Part shown: positions 51,563-63,951 of the stretch, one piece after another | Position numbering within the stretch: position 1 is the first letter of the stretch | Layout: the number at the start of each line of letters is the position of its first letter | Source of the DNA: Candidatus Purcelliella pentastirinorum | GTDB taxonomy: Bacteria > Pseudomonadota > Gammaproteobacteria > Enterobacterales > Enterobacteriaceae | Direction of reading: 5' to 3' | Assembly: GCF_003391335.1 (NCBI RefSeq) | Contig: NZ_CP028374.1 | Coordinates: 124,001 to 188,000, forward strand | Length of the DNA stretch: 64,000 nucleotides | The notes under the pieces: model-generated | Told to the model about the DNA's origin: nothing | What the model saw: the letters and a program-made list of their open reading frames with translations, nothing else | Database searches by the model: none | Translations under genes and position numbers: made by a program

Positions 51563-51931
51563 TTATATATTAAAACTTTTACCGCATCTACAAAAACGAG
51601 ATGCTTTAGGATTATTAAAAGTAAACATTGAACTAAATTTATTAATAACATAATCTATTTTAATACCATTAATAAATTCAATATCATTTAAAGAAACATA
51701 TAAAATTGATCCCATATGAGAAAACCTCAAATCACTTTCAATTACAACTTTAACAATTTCCATTTTATAAATTAATCCTGCACATCCAGAATAATAAATC
51801 TTTAATCTAATACCTTTAATATCAAAATCTTTATTAGATAATGAAATAATTTGTTTTGCAGCATTATCAGTTATAATAACATTATATAAAACAGAAGAAT
51901 CTTTAAAAATATTTAAAGTACCTAATTCCAT
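51563..51931 (-). CDS. sufA: A-type Fe-S carrier SufA
   Basis: SufA ferries clusters from SufBC2D to targets. The product has 122 residues, the E. coli length. The three cluster cysteines are in YYSGCAGLIYK and in FCRCGKSFNI, where E. coli has CGCG. It is the first gene of the suf operon, in the ancestral order A-B-C-D-S-E, 45 bases before sufB. Together with erpA it gives two A-type carriers. Confidence 0.95.
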   Translation of the reverse strand: MELGTLNIFKDSSVLYNVIITDNAAKQIISLSNKDFDIKGIRLKIYYSGCAGLIYKMEIVKVVIESDLRFSHMGSILYVSLNDIEFINGIKIDYVINKFSSMFTFNNPKASRFCRCGKSFNI

Positions 51932-52094
51932 ATAATTACACTCTTCATTTATATATTAAACATAATAATAAATAATACTTATATAAATTAGAAATAAAAA
52001 ATATAAATAAAATATAATATTAATACTTCTTTTATTAAATAATTAAAATCAAATATTATTTATAGTAATAAACAAAATAATTTCAATAAAAAAA

Positions 52095-52427
52095 TCAATA
52101 CATGATTTTAATTAAAGAAATAAATAAAGGACCTAAATTTAACAATAAAGCTAAAAAAAACAAAAAAAATAAATTATTAACAATTTTAGACATTAAAAAT
52201 AACATTAATAAATTACAAAAAAAATAATAAATAGTAGTAATCTCTTCTAAAAAATCATCAAATTTACGTAAAAAATATATTTGATTAACAAATAACATCG
52301 CAAAAAATAAAAAACCATAAAATAATAATAAAATTACACAAAATAAAATCAATAAATTATATTTCCAACTAAATATTAATAATATCGACAAAAAAACATG
52401 TATTATAAAATGAAAATAAAATCTCAT
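52095..52427 (-). CDS. ybhQ: YbhQ-like inner-membrane protein
   Basis: A small hydrophobic protein of 110 residues with about four membrane segments. It aligns, as far as I recall the sequence, with E. coli YbhQ (136 residues): FDDFLEEITTIYYFF against VADVLEELTTTWYFG, followed by LMSKIVNNLFFL against LLSRVLENNFLL, then NLGPLFISLIKI against LAGPAVVSLLAK. It neighbours ybhL, whose E. coli locus also contains ybhQ. The function is unknown. The C-terminal charged tail of YbhQ is missing. Persistence in a minimal genome suggests a structural or transport role in the inner membrane. Confidence 0.78.
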   Translation of the reverse strand: MRFYFHFIIHVFLSILLIFSWKYNLLILFCVILLLFYGFLFFAMLFVNQIYFLRKFDDFLEEITTIYYFFCNLLMLFLMSKIVNNLFFLFFLALLLNLGPLFISLIKIMY

Positions 52428-52515
52428 AATAACTAACTAAAAAATAAAACAAAAATATATAACTTCATAAATAATAAAAAAATCTTTTATTAAAAAATAA
52501 AAAATAACAAAAATA

Positions 52516-53232
52516 TTATCTTCTATTATTACCAAAATTACGAATTAATATAATAAATAAATTAATGAAATCAAGATATAAAGTTAAAGCACCGATAATA
52601 GAATAACGACGAAATGAATTCTTATTTTCAATAATAACACTCTCACCAAAATCTTTTAGTTTTTGAGTATCATATGCAGTTAAAATTACAAATACAACTA
52701 TACCAAGATAATTCAAAATACAGGTAAAAAAGGGACTATTTAACCATAAATTAACTATTGTAGCTAATGTAATCCCAATCAATAACATAAAAGCCAAACT
52801 ACCAATTTTAGTTAAATCCCTATTAGTAACATATCCAAAAAAACTCATAACACCAAACATTCCAGAAGTTATTAAAAATAAATTAGCCACAGAAGAAAAA
52901 GTATAAATAAAAAATATACTAGATATAGTTAATCCAGTTAATACTGAATATAACATAAATAAACTAGTACTTAATGTCGCGCTTAATGAATTAATCATAC
53001 CAGATAAAATAAATACTACTAATAATTGTATAATAACCAAACTAAAAAAAACAATCCTATTATTAAAAATTAATTGAATAATTTCAGGAGTATTAGAAAC
53101 AAACCAAGAAACAAAAGATGTTAACAATAAACCACATGTCATCCATCCATAAACATAAGCCATATATGTTTGTAGACTAGTACGACGAGTTTGTTGAATA
53201 ATAGTATTATTTTGACGAGAATATTGTACCAT
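52516..53232 (-). CDS. ybhL: Bax inhibitor-1 family membrane protein YbhL
   Basis: A seven-segment inner-membrane protein of the BI-1/TMBIM family; family members leak calcium or protons, but the role of YbhL is not established. I start it at the ATG at 53230-53232, because AGGAG lies 7 bases upstream; the frame extends 8 codons further. That gives 238 residues (E. coli 234). It matches E. coli YbhL closely: SLQTYMAYVYGWMTCGLLLT, FMLYSVLTGLTISSIF, FVILTAYDTQKLKDFGE, and GALTLYLDFINLF. Confidence 0.94.
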   Translation of the reverse strand: MVQYSRQNNTIIQQTRRTSLQTYMAYVYGWMTCGLLLTSFVSWFVSNTPEIIQLIFNNRIVFFSLVIIQLLVVFILSGMINSLSATLSTSLFMLYSVLTGLTISSIFFIYTFSSVANLFLITSGMFGVMSFFGYVTNRDLTKIGSLAFMLLIGITLATIVNLWLNSPFFTCILNYLGIVVFVILTAYDTQKLKDFGESVIIENKNSFRRYSIIGALTLYLDFINLFIILIRNFGNNRR

Positions 53233-53540
53233 AACTTTTCTCCTAAAATAAAACAAATATTGTTTATAAAATTAATATTCTATTTAATAAATAAATTAAT
53301 CAAATAAAAAATCATAAAATTAAAATAGAAATAAGTTAAATATAATTTGTATTTTTATTAAAATATTAATTTAAAAAAATATAAAAAAACGTTTACAATA
53401 ACAAAAATATAAAATATTTAATAATATATTTATAAAATAAAATTTAACAAACTTTATATAAAATTTTATAAAATAATTATAAAACACAAATAGATAATAA
53501 CAATTTTAAAAAAAAAAGCAAATTAAATTTATTTAAAAAA
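53233..53540. other. Intergenic region between ybhL and nth
   Basis: About 308 bases between divergent genes. Apart from the ybhL ribosome-binding site at its left end I see only A/T-rich sequence, no gene remnant and no RNA gene. Promoters for both genes must lie here but do not stand out. Confidence 0.5.
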
Positions 53541-54176
53541 ATGAATAAAAAAAAAATAAATGAAATAATAAAAATTTTTAAAAAGAAAAATCCTATACCT
53601 AAAACAGAATTAAATTATAAAACACCATTTGAATTATTAATTGCATTAATATTATCAGCTAAATCAAAAGATATACAAGTAAATAAAATTACAAAAAAAT
53701 TATGGAATACAACAAATACACCAAAAAAAATATTAAAACTAGGAAAAAAAAAATTAAAAAAACAAATAAAATCCTTAGGATTATTTAACAATAAAACAAA
53801 AAATATAATAAAAACATGTGAAATAATAATAAATAAACACAAAAATAAAATACCTAATAATAGAAAAGAATTAGAAAAATTACCTGGAATAGGAAGAAAA
53901 TCTTCAAACATTATTTTAAATATATTATACAATAAAAATACAATAGCTGTTGATACTCATGTATTTAGAATATGCAATAGAACTAAAATAGTTACAGGTA
54001 ATACAACAATTAAAATAGAAAAAAAATTAATAAAAATTATTCCAAAAAAATTTAAAAAAAACATACACAATTGGTTAGTATTACATGGACGATACATATG
54101 TAAAGCTAAAAAACCATTATGTAATTCATGTAAAATCAGTAAATTATGTGAATATAAAAGTAAAAACTATTTTTAG
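53541..54176 (+). CDS. nth: Endonuclease III (base-excision repair)
   Basis: Nth removes oxidised pyrimidines and nicks the abasic site. The product has 211 residues, the E. coli length. The helix-hairpin-helix with catalytic lysine is LPGIGRKSSNIIL, the catalytic aspartate is in AVDTHVFRI, and the Fe-S cluster cysteines are in CKAKKPLCNSCKISKLC. One of few DNA repair genes seen here. Confidence 0.96.
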   Translation: MNKKKINEIIKIFKKKNPIPKTELNYKTPFELLIALILSAKSKDIQVNKITKKLWNTTNTPKKILKLGKKKLKKQIKSLGLFNNKTKNIIKTCEIIINKHKNKIPNNRKELEKLPGIGRKSSNIILNILYNKNTIAVDTHVFRICNRTKIVTGNTTIKIEKKLIKIIPKKFKKNIHNWLVLHGRYICKAKKPLCNSCKISKLCEYKSKNYF

Positions 54177-54192
54177 TAAAGAAATAACCGAA

Positions 54193-54933
54193 TTAACATT
54201 CATTAACATTAACTTTTTTTCTATAACTACTCCAATTAAAATTTAACCATAATCCTTTCCCTAAACACATACGATCAATAACCCTTTTACCTAACAAAGT
54301 CCTTAACTTTAAATAATTTAAATTAGATAACATACCAGTGGATTTTTTAGATGAAGAACGTCTATCAACAATTTGATTTATAACAATTTTTTCATATCTA
54401 GATTGAATTTGAACACCTATTTCATCAATAATTAATAAATCTACAGTACTAAAATTTCTTAATAAATATTCTTCACTTAAATTATTATAAACATTAAAAG
54501 TAGATTTCATGCTTGACATTAAATCAGCTACAGTAACTATTAATACACTCTTGTTACGTAAAATCAAATAATTACAAATTGCAGCTGCTAAATGGTTCTT
54601 ACCGGTTCCTGGGTTGCCTAAAAAAACAAAACTAGATATATTATCATTAAATTCTTTGGCATATCTATGTGCTGCATGTAATACTTTCTTATGACCTTCA
54701 TGTTCAATTTGATAATTATTGAAAGAACAATTTATATATAATTCACGTATTCCCGATCTACTAAACATCCTCTGTATTTTAGTTGCTTTATTATCTCTAA
54801 TGATAGAAGCAGAATATAAAACACCTTGCTCTTGATGCCATCTTAATAAATCATTACCCGTAATGAATTTAGGTTTAAAACCTGAAGGTAATAAATTTGA
54901 AAATTTTTTTAAAAATTTTGAAAAATTTTTCAT
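54193..54933 (-). CDS. dnaC: DnaB helicase loader DnaC
   Basis: DnaC loads the replicative helicase DnaB at the origin. The product has 246 residues (E. coli 245), well conserved: Walker A GNPGTGKNHLAAAIC (about 106-120), SVLIVTVADLMSSMK, LLIIDEIGVQ for Walker B, and INQIVDRRSSSKKSTGMLSN. The N-terminal DnaB-binding part (MKNFSKFLKKFSNLLP) is present. It stands alone, without dnaT. Its good conservation contrasts with the truncated dnaA 5 kb away. Confidence 0.96.
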   Translation of the reverse strand: MKNFSKFLKKFSNLLPSGFKPKFITGNDLLRWHQEQGVLYSASIIRDNKATKIQRMFSRSGIRELYINCSFNNYQIEHEGHKKVLHAAHRYAKEFNDNISSFVFLGNPGTGKNHLAAAICNYLILRNKSVLIVTVADLMSSMKSTFNVYNNLSEEYLLRNFSTVDLLIIDEIGVQIQSRYEKIVINQIVDRRSSSKKSTGMLSNLNYLKLRTLLGKRVIDRMCLGKGLWLNFNWSSYRKKVNVNEC

Positions 54934-54987
54934 AAATATAAAAAAAACCTTTAAGTATACATTAAATTAATAAAATTCATAAAATCT

Positions 54988-56346
54988 CTATTTACCAATA
55001 CAAAAATCAGAAAAAATATTATTAAATAATTCTTCAGAAGTAAAAATACCATTAATTCTACCTAATATTTGATAAGCATTACGTAATTCTTCAGCTAATA
55101 ATTCTAATGAATAATTACTTGATAAATAATATTTTGCATTATTCAAATATTTAAGAGATTTTTCTAAAATATCTAAATGTCTACGCCTAGCTAAAAAATT
55201 ACCTTCAATATTCCTAGATGTTTTAATAATATTCTTAATATATTTTTTTAATAAACAAATACCATTACCAGTTAAAGCAGATAAATAAATAATTGGATAT
55301 GAATTAATACTTTCAATACATGGTGATTTATTTAAAAGATCAATTTTATTATTTACAATAGTTATTGGTATACTAGAAAATGTTTTATTTTTTATTAGTG
55401 ATAAATAATCAAAAAGTAAAGACTTATTTTTAATGATATTATTATCTATAACAAAAAAAATATGATCTGCACCTTTTAATTCAATCCAAGCACGATCAAT
55501 ACCTATTTTTTCTATTTCATCATCAGAATCATTTAAACCAGCAGTATCAACAATATGTAATGATAAATGATCAATATTAATATATTCACGTAAAATATCT
55601 CTAGTAGTACCAGGAATATCACTAACTATAGAAATATCATTTCCTGATAATAAATTGAACAATGTAGATTTACCTACATTTGGAAACCCAGAAAAAACAA
55701 ATTTAATTCCTTCACGTAAAACACTACCATCATACGAAGAATGTTTTATATCATTTATTTCATCAATTAAACTATTTATTTCATCTATAAAATTTAGACT
55801 AATATAATCATCATGCAAAAAATCAATATGAGCTTCAATATATACTCTTATATTTTTTAATTTGGACATAACAATATTTACTCTATTAGAAAATAAACCT
55901 TTAAAAGAATTCATTGCTAATCTAGCAACTTTAATAGAATCTGCATTTATTAAATCTGAAATAGCTTCAGCTTGAATTAAATCTATTTTATCATTTAAAA
56001 AAGCTCTTTTCAAAAATTCACCTGGCTCTGCCATTCTAACAATAGATAAAGATAATATATGTTCAATCAATAAATCTATAACAACTAAACTACCATGACA
56101 CTGTAATTCTAAAATATCTTCTCCAGTTAAAGAATTAGGAGCTGAAAAAAATAATGCTATACCTTGATCAATAATTTTATTTCCAGAATCGTAAAAAGGT
56201 AAATATTCAGCATAACGTATTTTAGGAATTTTATTTAATAAATGAAAAGCAACTTCCTTACTATAAGAACCAGAGACACGTAACACCGCTACACCACTTT
56301 TACCTACAGGAGTAACTTGTGCTAAAATAGTATCCGTAAATTCCAT
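54988..56346 (-). CDS. mnmE: tRNA modification GTPase MnmE
   Basis: MnmE, with MnmG, adds the 5-carboxymethylaminomethyl group to wobble uridine of several tRNAs. The product has 452 residues (E. coli 454). The N-terminal domain starts DTILAQVTPVGKSGVAVLRVSG, the G domain has GFPNVGKSTLFN, DIPGTTRD and NKIDLL, and the functional C-terminal FCIGK motif is intact (C449). It lies downstream of yidC, the ancestral place. Confidence 0.96.
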   Translation of the reverse strand: MEFTDTILAQVTPVGKSGVAVLRVSGSYSKEVAFHLLNKIPKIRYAEYLPFYDSGNKIIDQGIALFFSAPNSLTGEDILELQCHGSLVVIDLLIEHILSLSIVRMAEPGEFLKRAFLNDKIDLIQAEAISDLINADSIKVARLAMNSFKGLFSNRVNIVMSKLKNIRVYIEAHIDFLHDDYISLNFIDEINSLIDEINDIKHSSYDGSVLREGIKFVFSGFPNVGKSTLFNLLSGNDISIVSDIPGTTRDILREYINIDHLSLHIVDTAGLNDSDDEIEKIGIDRAWIELKGADHIFFVIDNNIIKNKSLLFDYLSLIKNKTFSSIPITIVNNKIDLLNKSPCIESINSYPIIYLSALTGNGICLLKKYIKNIIKTSRNIEGNFLARRRHLDILEKSLKYLNNAKYYLSSNYSLELLAEELRNAYQILGRINGIFTSEELFNNIFSDFCIGK

Positions 56347-56372
56347 GAATAAATAAATATAAAAAATATTTT

Positions 56373-57989
56373 CTATAAAGTATAGTTTTTAACAGATCTA
56401 TATATAATATGTTGTTGAACAATCGTAATAAGATTACTAACAACATAATATAATACTAAACCAGATGGAAACCATAAAAAAAATATTGTAAATATAAAAG
56501 GCATGATATTCATAACCTTTTGTTGAATTGGATCACTAACATTAGTAGGTGATATCTTTTGAATCATAAACATAGTAATTCCCATTAAAATAGGTAATAT
56601 ATAATAAGGATCTTGAGATGAAAGATCATGTATCCAAAATATAAAATTTGCGTGTCTTAATTCAATAGAATTCATTAACATATAATAAAGAGCTAAAAAA
56701 ATTGGCATTTGAATAATAAGAGGCAAACATCCACCAAATGGATTAACTTTTTCATGTTTATATAACAATATCATTTCCTGAGTAATACGTTTTTTATCGT
56801 TTTTAAACCTTAATCTTATTTCTTCTATTTTAGGTTGTAACATTTTCATTTTAGCAACAGAAACATATTGAACTTTAGTTAAAGGATACATAATCATCCT
56901 TACAAATAATGTAATCATAATAATAGAAACACCCCAATTACCAAATAAATTATGTATTAACTTTAACAAATTAAATAATGGTTGAGAAATAAACCATAAT
57001 AAACCATAATCAACTGTAAAATCTAAATAAGGAGCAACTAGAGATAATTCATTCTGTATTTTAGGACCCAGCCATAAAATTGAATGAAAAATTTTATTTT
57101 TACCGGGAAAAATATTTATTACAGGTGATCTATAACCTATAACTACTATTTTCTTATTTAATAAATAAAAATGATCAGTATAAAATATATTCTTACTATT
57201 ATTATTAGGTATCCACGCTGTAATAAAATATTGTTGAAACATTGAAACCCATCCGCCATAAGTTGATATATTTAAATTATCATTTTTAATGATATCATCA
57301 AATTTATATTTAACATATTTCTTATTCTCAGTAGAATAAGCAGCTCCTCTAAAACTATTAATAGACAATCTACTTTTAGTAAAATTAAAATTTTTTTCTT
57401 CTGGAAGATCAAATGACTGTTTTAATTGATTAAACACGGATAAATGTAAAATATTATGAGAAACATTACTAATAAAATATTTAACATTAACATAATATTT
57501 ACCTCTTTTAAAAATAAACACCTTAGTATAAACAACTCCATCAATATCTGTATATTTAATAGGAACCCTTAATTCATCTTTCCCAGATAATAATTCATAA
57601 TTATTCTTATAAAAATGATAATAATGACGAATAAAATCATTTCTTTTACCAATATTTTCTACCTTTAAAATACCGCTTTGAGCTTGATAAATAAAATTAG
57701 GTAAAATTTCTAAAATTTTATAAGGAGAAAAAGTATTCAACTTATTTGAATAACGTAATAATTCAGCTTGTTCTATATCTCCACCATAGGCATTAATTTT
57801 AACAGATAAAACATCTGTTTTAATATTTATAATACTATTATAATCTTTATATTTATTATTTATTTCAGAAAAATAATTTAAATTATTTTCATGTTTTGAA
57901 AATTGTAAATGATCATTTATCCATGCTTGCCATAAAAAACATGAAACAAATAAAAAAATAATAAAAATAAATCTAAATTGATTATACAT
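56373..57989 (-). CDS. yidC: Membrane protein insertase YidC
   Basis: YidC inserts and folds inner-membrane proteins, alone or with SecYEG. From the ATG at 57987-57989 the product has 538 residues (E. coli 548); a TTG two codons upstream is also in frame. After a signal anchor (IFIIFLFVSCFLWQAWI) comes the large periplasmic domain, then the conserved core with GNWGVSIIMITLFVRMIMYPL, the FGGCLPLIIQMPIFLALY hairpin and LYYVVSNLITIVQQ. It follows yidD closely and overlaps nothing. Confidence 0.96.
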   Translation of the reverse strand: MYNQFRFIFIIFLFVSCFLWQAWINDHLQFSKHENNLNYFSEINNKYKDYNSIINIKTDVLSVKINAYGGDIEQAELLRYSNKLNTFSPYKILEILPNFIYQAQSGILKVENIGKRNDFIRHYYHFYKNNYELLSGKDELRVPIKYTDIDGVVYTKVFIFKRGKYYVNVKYFISNVSHNILHLSVFNQLKQSFDLPEEKNFNFTKSRLSINSFRGAAYSTENKKYVKYKFDDIIKNDNLNISTYGGWVSMFQQYFITAWIPNNNSKNIFYTDHFYLLNKKIVVIGYRSPVINIFPGKNKIFHSILWLGPKIQNELSLVAPYLDFTVDYGLLWFISQPLFNLLKLIHNLFGNWGVSIIMITLFVRMIMYPLTKVQYVSVAKMKMLQPKIEEIRLRFKNDKKRITQEMILLYKHEKVNPFGGCLPLIIQMPIFLALYYMLMNSIELRHANFIFWIHDLSSQDPYYILPILMGITMFMIQKISPTNVSDPIQQKVMNIMPFIFTIFFLWFPSGLVLYYVVSNLITIVQQHIIYRSVKNYTL

Positions 57990-57996
57990 ATACAAA

Positions 57997-58251
57997 TCAT
58001 TTTTTTAATATATTATAAATATTAAATGATAAAGGTAAAAAATCCTTTCCACCTATATTTAAAGAATGACATCTTAACAATCTTAAAAAGATTAAAATAA
58101 TTCCTTTAAATAAACCAAAACGAAATAATGCCATTTGTGCATAAATAGAACATGTGGGATAAAATCTACAAGAAGAAGGTAATAAAAAAAAACTAAATAT
58201 ATTTCGATATAATTCTATTAAACAAATAAAGAAATTAATTATCAATAGCAT
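57997..58251 (-). CDS. yidD: Membrane protein insertion efficiency factor YidD
   Basis: YidD is a small amphipathic protein that assists YidC-dependent insertion. The product has 84 residues (E. coli 85). The family core CRFYPTCSIYAQMALFRFG (E. coli CRFTPTCSSYGIEALRRFG) is clear, and RCHSLNIGGKD follows. It overlaps the end of rnpA by 17 bases, the usual arrangement. Confidence 0.94.
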   Translation of the reverse strand: MLLIINFFICLIELYRNIFSFFLLPSSCRFYPTCSIYAQMALFRFGLFKGIILIFLRLLRCHSLNIGGKDFLPLSFNIYNILKK

Positions 58252-58582
58252 ATTTACACCATAAATTATCTAATAATTTAAATATTTCACTATTATTTAA
58301 ATTACATAAAATTCTTTGAGGAAATATTAAAAAATCAATAAATCTTATATTTTTTTTATTCATTCTAAAACTTTCTCTTAATAATCGCTTTACACGATTA
58401 CGATCATTAGATAACCTAATAACTTTTTTACTAATTATAATACCTAATCTAGGAAAAGTTAAATTATTACAATTAAAATAAACATTTAAAAATAAAGTAA
58501 CTATTCTATTATTTTTAAATAAAATGTTTTTGAACTCAGAATTATATAACAATCTATATTTTTTAGGATAACAGAAATTCAT
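58235..58582 (-). CDS. rnpA: Ribonuclease P protein component
   Basis: RnpA assists the RNase P RNA in trimming tRNA 5' ends. The product has 115 residues (E. coli 119). The signature RNR motif is in LSNDRNRVKRLLRESFR, preceded by PRLGIIISKKVI. The catalytic RNA gene rnpB is not in this window. Confidence 0.95.
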   Translation of the reverse strand: MNFCYPKKYRLLYNSEFKNILFKNNRIVTLFLNVYFNCNNLTFPRLGIIISKKVIRLSNDRNRVKRLLRESFRMNKKNIRFIDFLIFPQRILCNLNNSEIFKLLDNLWCKYAIDN

Positions 58583-58635
58583 AATAAATAAAATAAAAAA
58601 TTAAAAAAATCATAAACAGAATAATATTTTATTTT

Positions 58636-58776
58636 TCACCATAAAACAGTTAAACGAATACGACCTTTAAAACGTCTTCTAGCTAAAATATTACGACCAT
58701 TTTTAGTAGACATTCTAGCACGAAATCCATGTAAACGACTACGCTTTATTAAAGAAGGTTGAAATGTACGTTTCAT
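58636..58776 (-). CDS. rpmH: 50S ribosomal protein L34
   Basis: L34 is a tiny, very basic protein of the large subunit. The product has 46 residues, the E. coli length: [20 protein letters not shown], then [15 protein letters not shown] and a terminal [11 protein letters not shown]. It heads the rpmH-rnpA-yidD-yidC-mnmE run. It is divergent from dnaA, as in many bacteria. Confidence 0.97.
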   Translation of the reverse strand: MKRTFQPSLIKRSRLHGFRARMSTKNGRNILARRRFKGRIRLTVLW

Positions 58777-59048
58777 AAATTAAAATTTTCTCATAAATTA
58801 TTCTGTTAAATAAAAACATTAATCTAAATATATAACGTTATATTAAATTAACATCTAAAATAAAAAGTTACAAGATTTAATAAAATAATTAAAAAATAAA
58901 ATATTAAATAATATGTTATATAAAAAAATATAAATTAATTAAATTATATATTCTATGTATACAATTTATATAATATGATATCATTTTAATTATATTAAAT
59001 TTATAATTTTAGATAAATACTTGTTTTTATTAATTTTTAAAAACAGAG
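58777..59048. other. A/T-rich rpmH-dnaA intergenic region, no clear origin
   Basis: In many bacteria the rpmH-dnaA gap holds oriC. I find no TTATCCACA-type DnaA box within one mismatch here. The one near match in the whole gap, TATGGATAA at 59119-59127, lies inside the dnaA fossil and is explained by its coding ancestry. The compositional skew does not visibly change across the gap. Confidence 0.5.
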
Positions 59049-59243
59049 AATATCAAATATTTTTAGCAAAAATTTTTAATAAAGCTAAAAAATAAATTAA
59101 CAACTACATAATTTAGTATATGGATAAAATCCTTACAAACAAAATTTAATAAAAACACTCTAATACTATATGTTTTAAATAAATTAATTTTAAAATTAAT
59201 AAAAAATAAATATATAAATAATATAAATTATTTACTTAAATAA
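59049..59243 (+). pseudogene. dnaA: Fossil of DnaA domain I (two in-frame stops)
   Basis: One frame in this stretch reads as the lost N terminus of DnaA, which binds DnaB and DiaA. From 59061: F-stop-QKFLIKLKNKLTTT-stop-FSIWIKSLQTK, then FNKNTLILYVLNKLILKLIK and NKYINNINYLLK-stop. E. coli reads [21 protein letters not shown], I-R-P-L-Q and so on to KYLNNINGLL. The stops replace W6 (TGG to TAG, 59064-59066) and E21 (GAA to TAA, 59109-59111). The frame ends at 59241, 86 bases before the present dnaA start and in a different frame. Confidence 0.88.
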
Positions 59244-59328
59244 TATTATAATAGTAAAATAAAAAAATAAAATAACAATAAAAAAAAATAAATTAATTAA
59301 TAATAAAAGATACTAAAAAAATAAAAAA

Positions 59329-60363
59329 ATGAATTCAATATATAAATCTAATATTAACAAAAAATATAAATTTAAAAATTTTATAGAAGGTAAATCCAAT
59401 AAATTTGTTAAAACATTAATATTTCAAATAGCAGAAAATTTAGATAAAAAATATAATCCACTTTTTATATACGGACCCACTGGAGTTGGTAAAACACATT
59501 TATTAAATGCTATAGGAAATAAAATAATTTCAAAAAATAATAATATAAAAGTCGTATACGTAAATTCCGAAAGATTTGTTCAATATATGGTTATGGCATT
59601 AAAAAATAATAAAATAGATAATTTTAAAAAATATTATAGATCAGTAAATGTATTATTATTAGATGACATACAATTTTTTGCAAATAAAAAAAGATCACAA
59701 GAAGAATTTTTTCATACATTTAACTCATTATTAGAAGATAAACAACAAATTATATTAACATCTGATAAACATCCCAAAGCTCTTAAAGGATTAAAAAACA
59801 AATTGATATCAAGATTCGAATGTGGATTAACAATGTTCATAAAACCACCAGATTTAAAAACAAGAATAAAAATAATAATTAGAAAAACAAAAAAAAATAA
59901 CATAATATTATCAGATAAAACAGCGGAATTTATCGCTAAATATATAAAAACAAATGTAAGAGAAATAGAAGGTGCATTAAATAGAATTATAGCTAAATCT
60001 AATTTTAAAAAATCAAAAATAACAATTAACTTTGTAAAAAATGTTTTAAAAGATATAATATTTAAAGATAATAAATTAATAACAATAAAAAAAATACAAA
60101 AAACAATAGCAAAATATTATAAAATAAAAATAAATGATATGATATCAAAATGTAAAATAAAATCGATAACTATTCCAAGACAAATTGCAATGATTGTAGC
60201 TAAAAAATTAACAAATTATAGTTTATCCAAAATTGGAAATTCCTTTGGTGGAAGAGATCATACTACTGTATTATACGCATGTAAAAAAATAAAAAAATTA
60301 TGCAGAGAAAATTATAGTCTTGAAGAAGATTTAAATAAAATAATAAAAAAACTTTCTTCCTAA
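59329..60363 (+). CDS. dnaA: Replication initiator DnaA lacking domains I and II
   Basis: DnaA binds and melts the origin and recruits helicase. This frame has 344 residues (E. coli 467) and begins at domain III, KYKFKNFIEGKSN (E. coli HTFDNFVEGKSN). Walker A is GPTGVGKTH (49-57), Walker B LLLDDIQFF, and the DNA-binding domain IV ends SFGGRDHTTVLYACKKI. Domain I lies upstream as a fossil; the linker domain II is gone. Still likely functional for DNA binding and ATP hydrolysis, but unable to contact DnaB through domain I. dnaN follows after 8 bases. Confidence 0.95.
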   Translation: MNSIYKSNINKKYKFKNFIEGKSNKFVKTLIFQIAENLDKKYNPLFIYGPTGVGKTHLLNAIGNKIISKNNNIKVVYVNSERFVQYMVMALKNNKIDNFKKYYRSVNVLLLDDIQFFANKKRSQEEFFHTFNSLLEDKQQIILTSDKHPKALKGLKNKLISRFECGLTMFIKPPDLKTRIKIIIRKTKKNNIILSDKTAEFIAKYIKTNVREIEGALNRIIAKSNFKKSKITINFVKNVLKDIIFKDNKLITIKKIQKTIAKYYKIKINDMISKCKIKSITIPRQIAMIVAKKLTNYSLSKIGNSFGGRDHTTVLYACKKIKKLCRENYSLEEDLNKIIKKLSS

Positions 60364-60371
60364 AAAATAAA

Positions 60372-63951
<3,580 letters not shown>

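Noticed and set aside
59119-59127. TATGGATAA as a DnaA box
   Set aside because: It differs from TGTGGATAA by one base, but it falls inside the DnaA domain I fossil, where the same bases encode the conserved W-I, so no regulatory explanation is needed.
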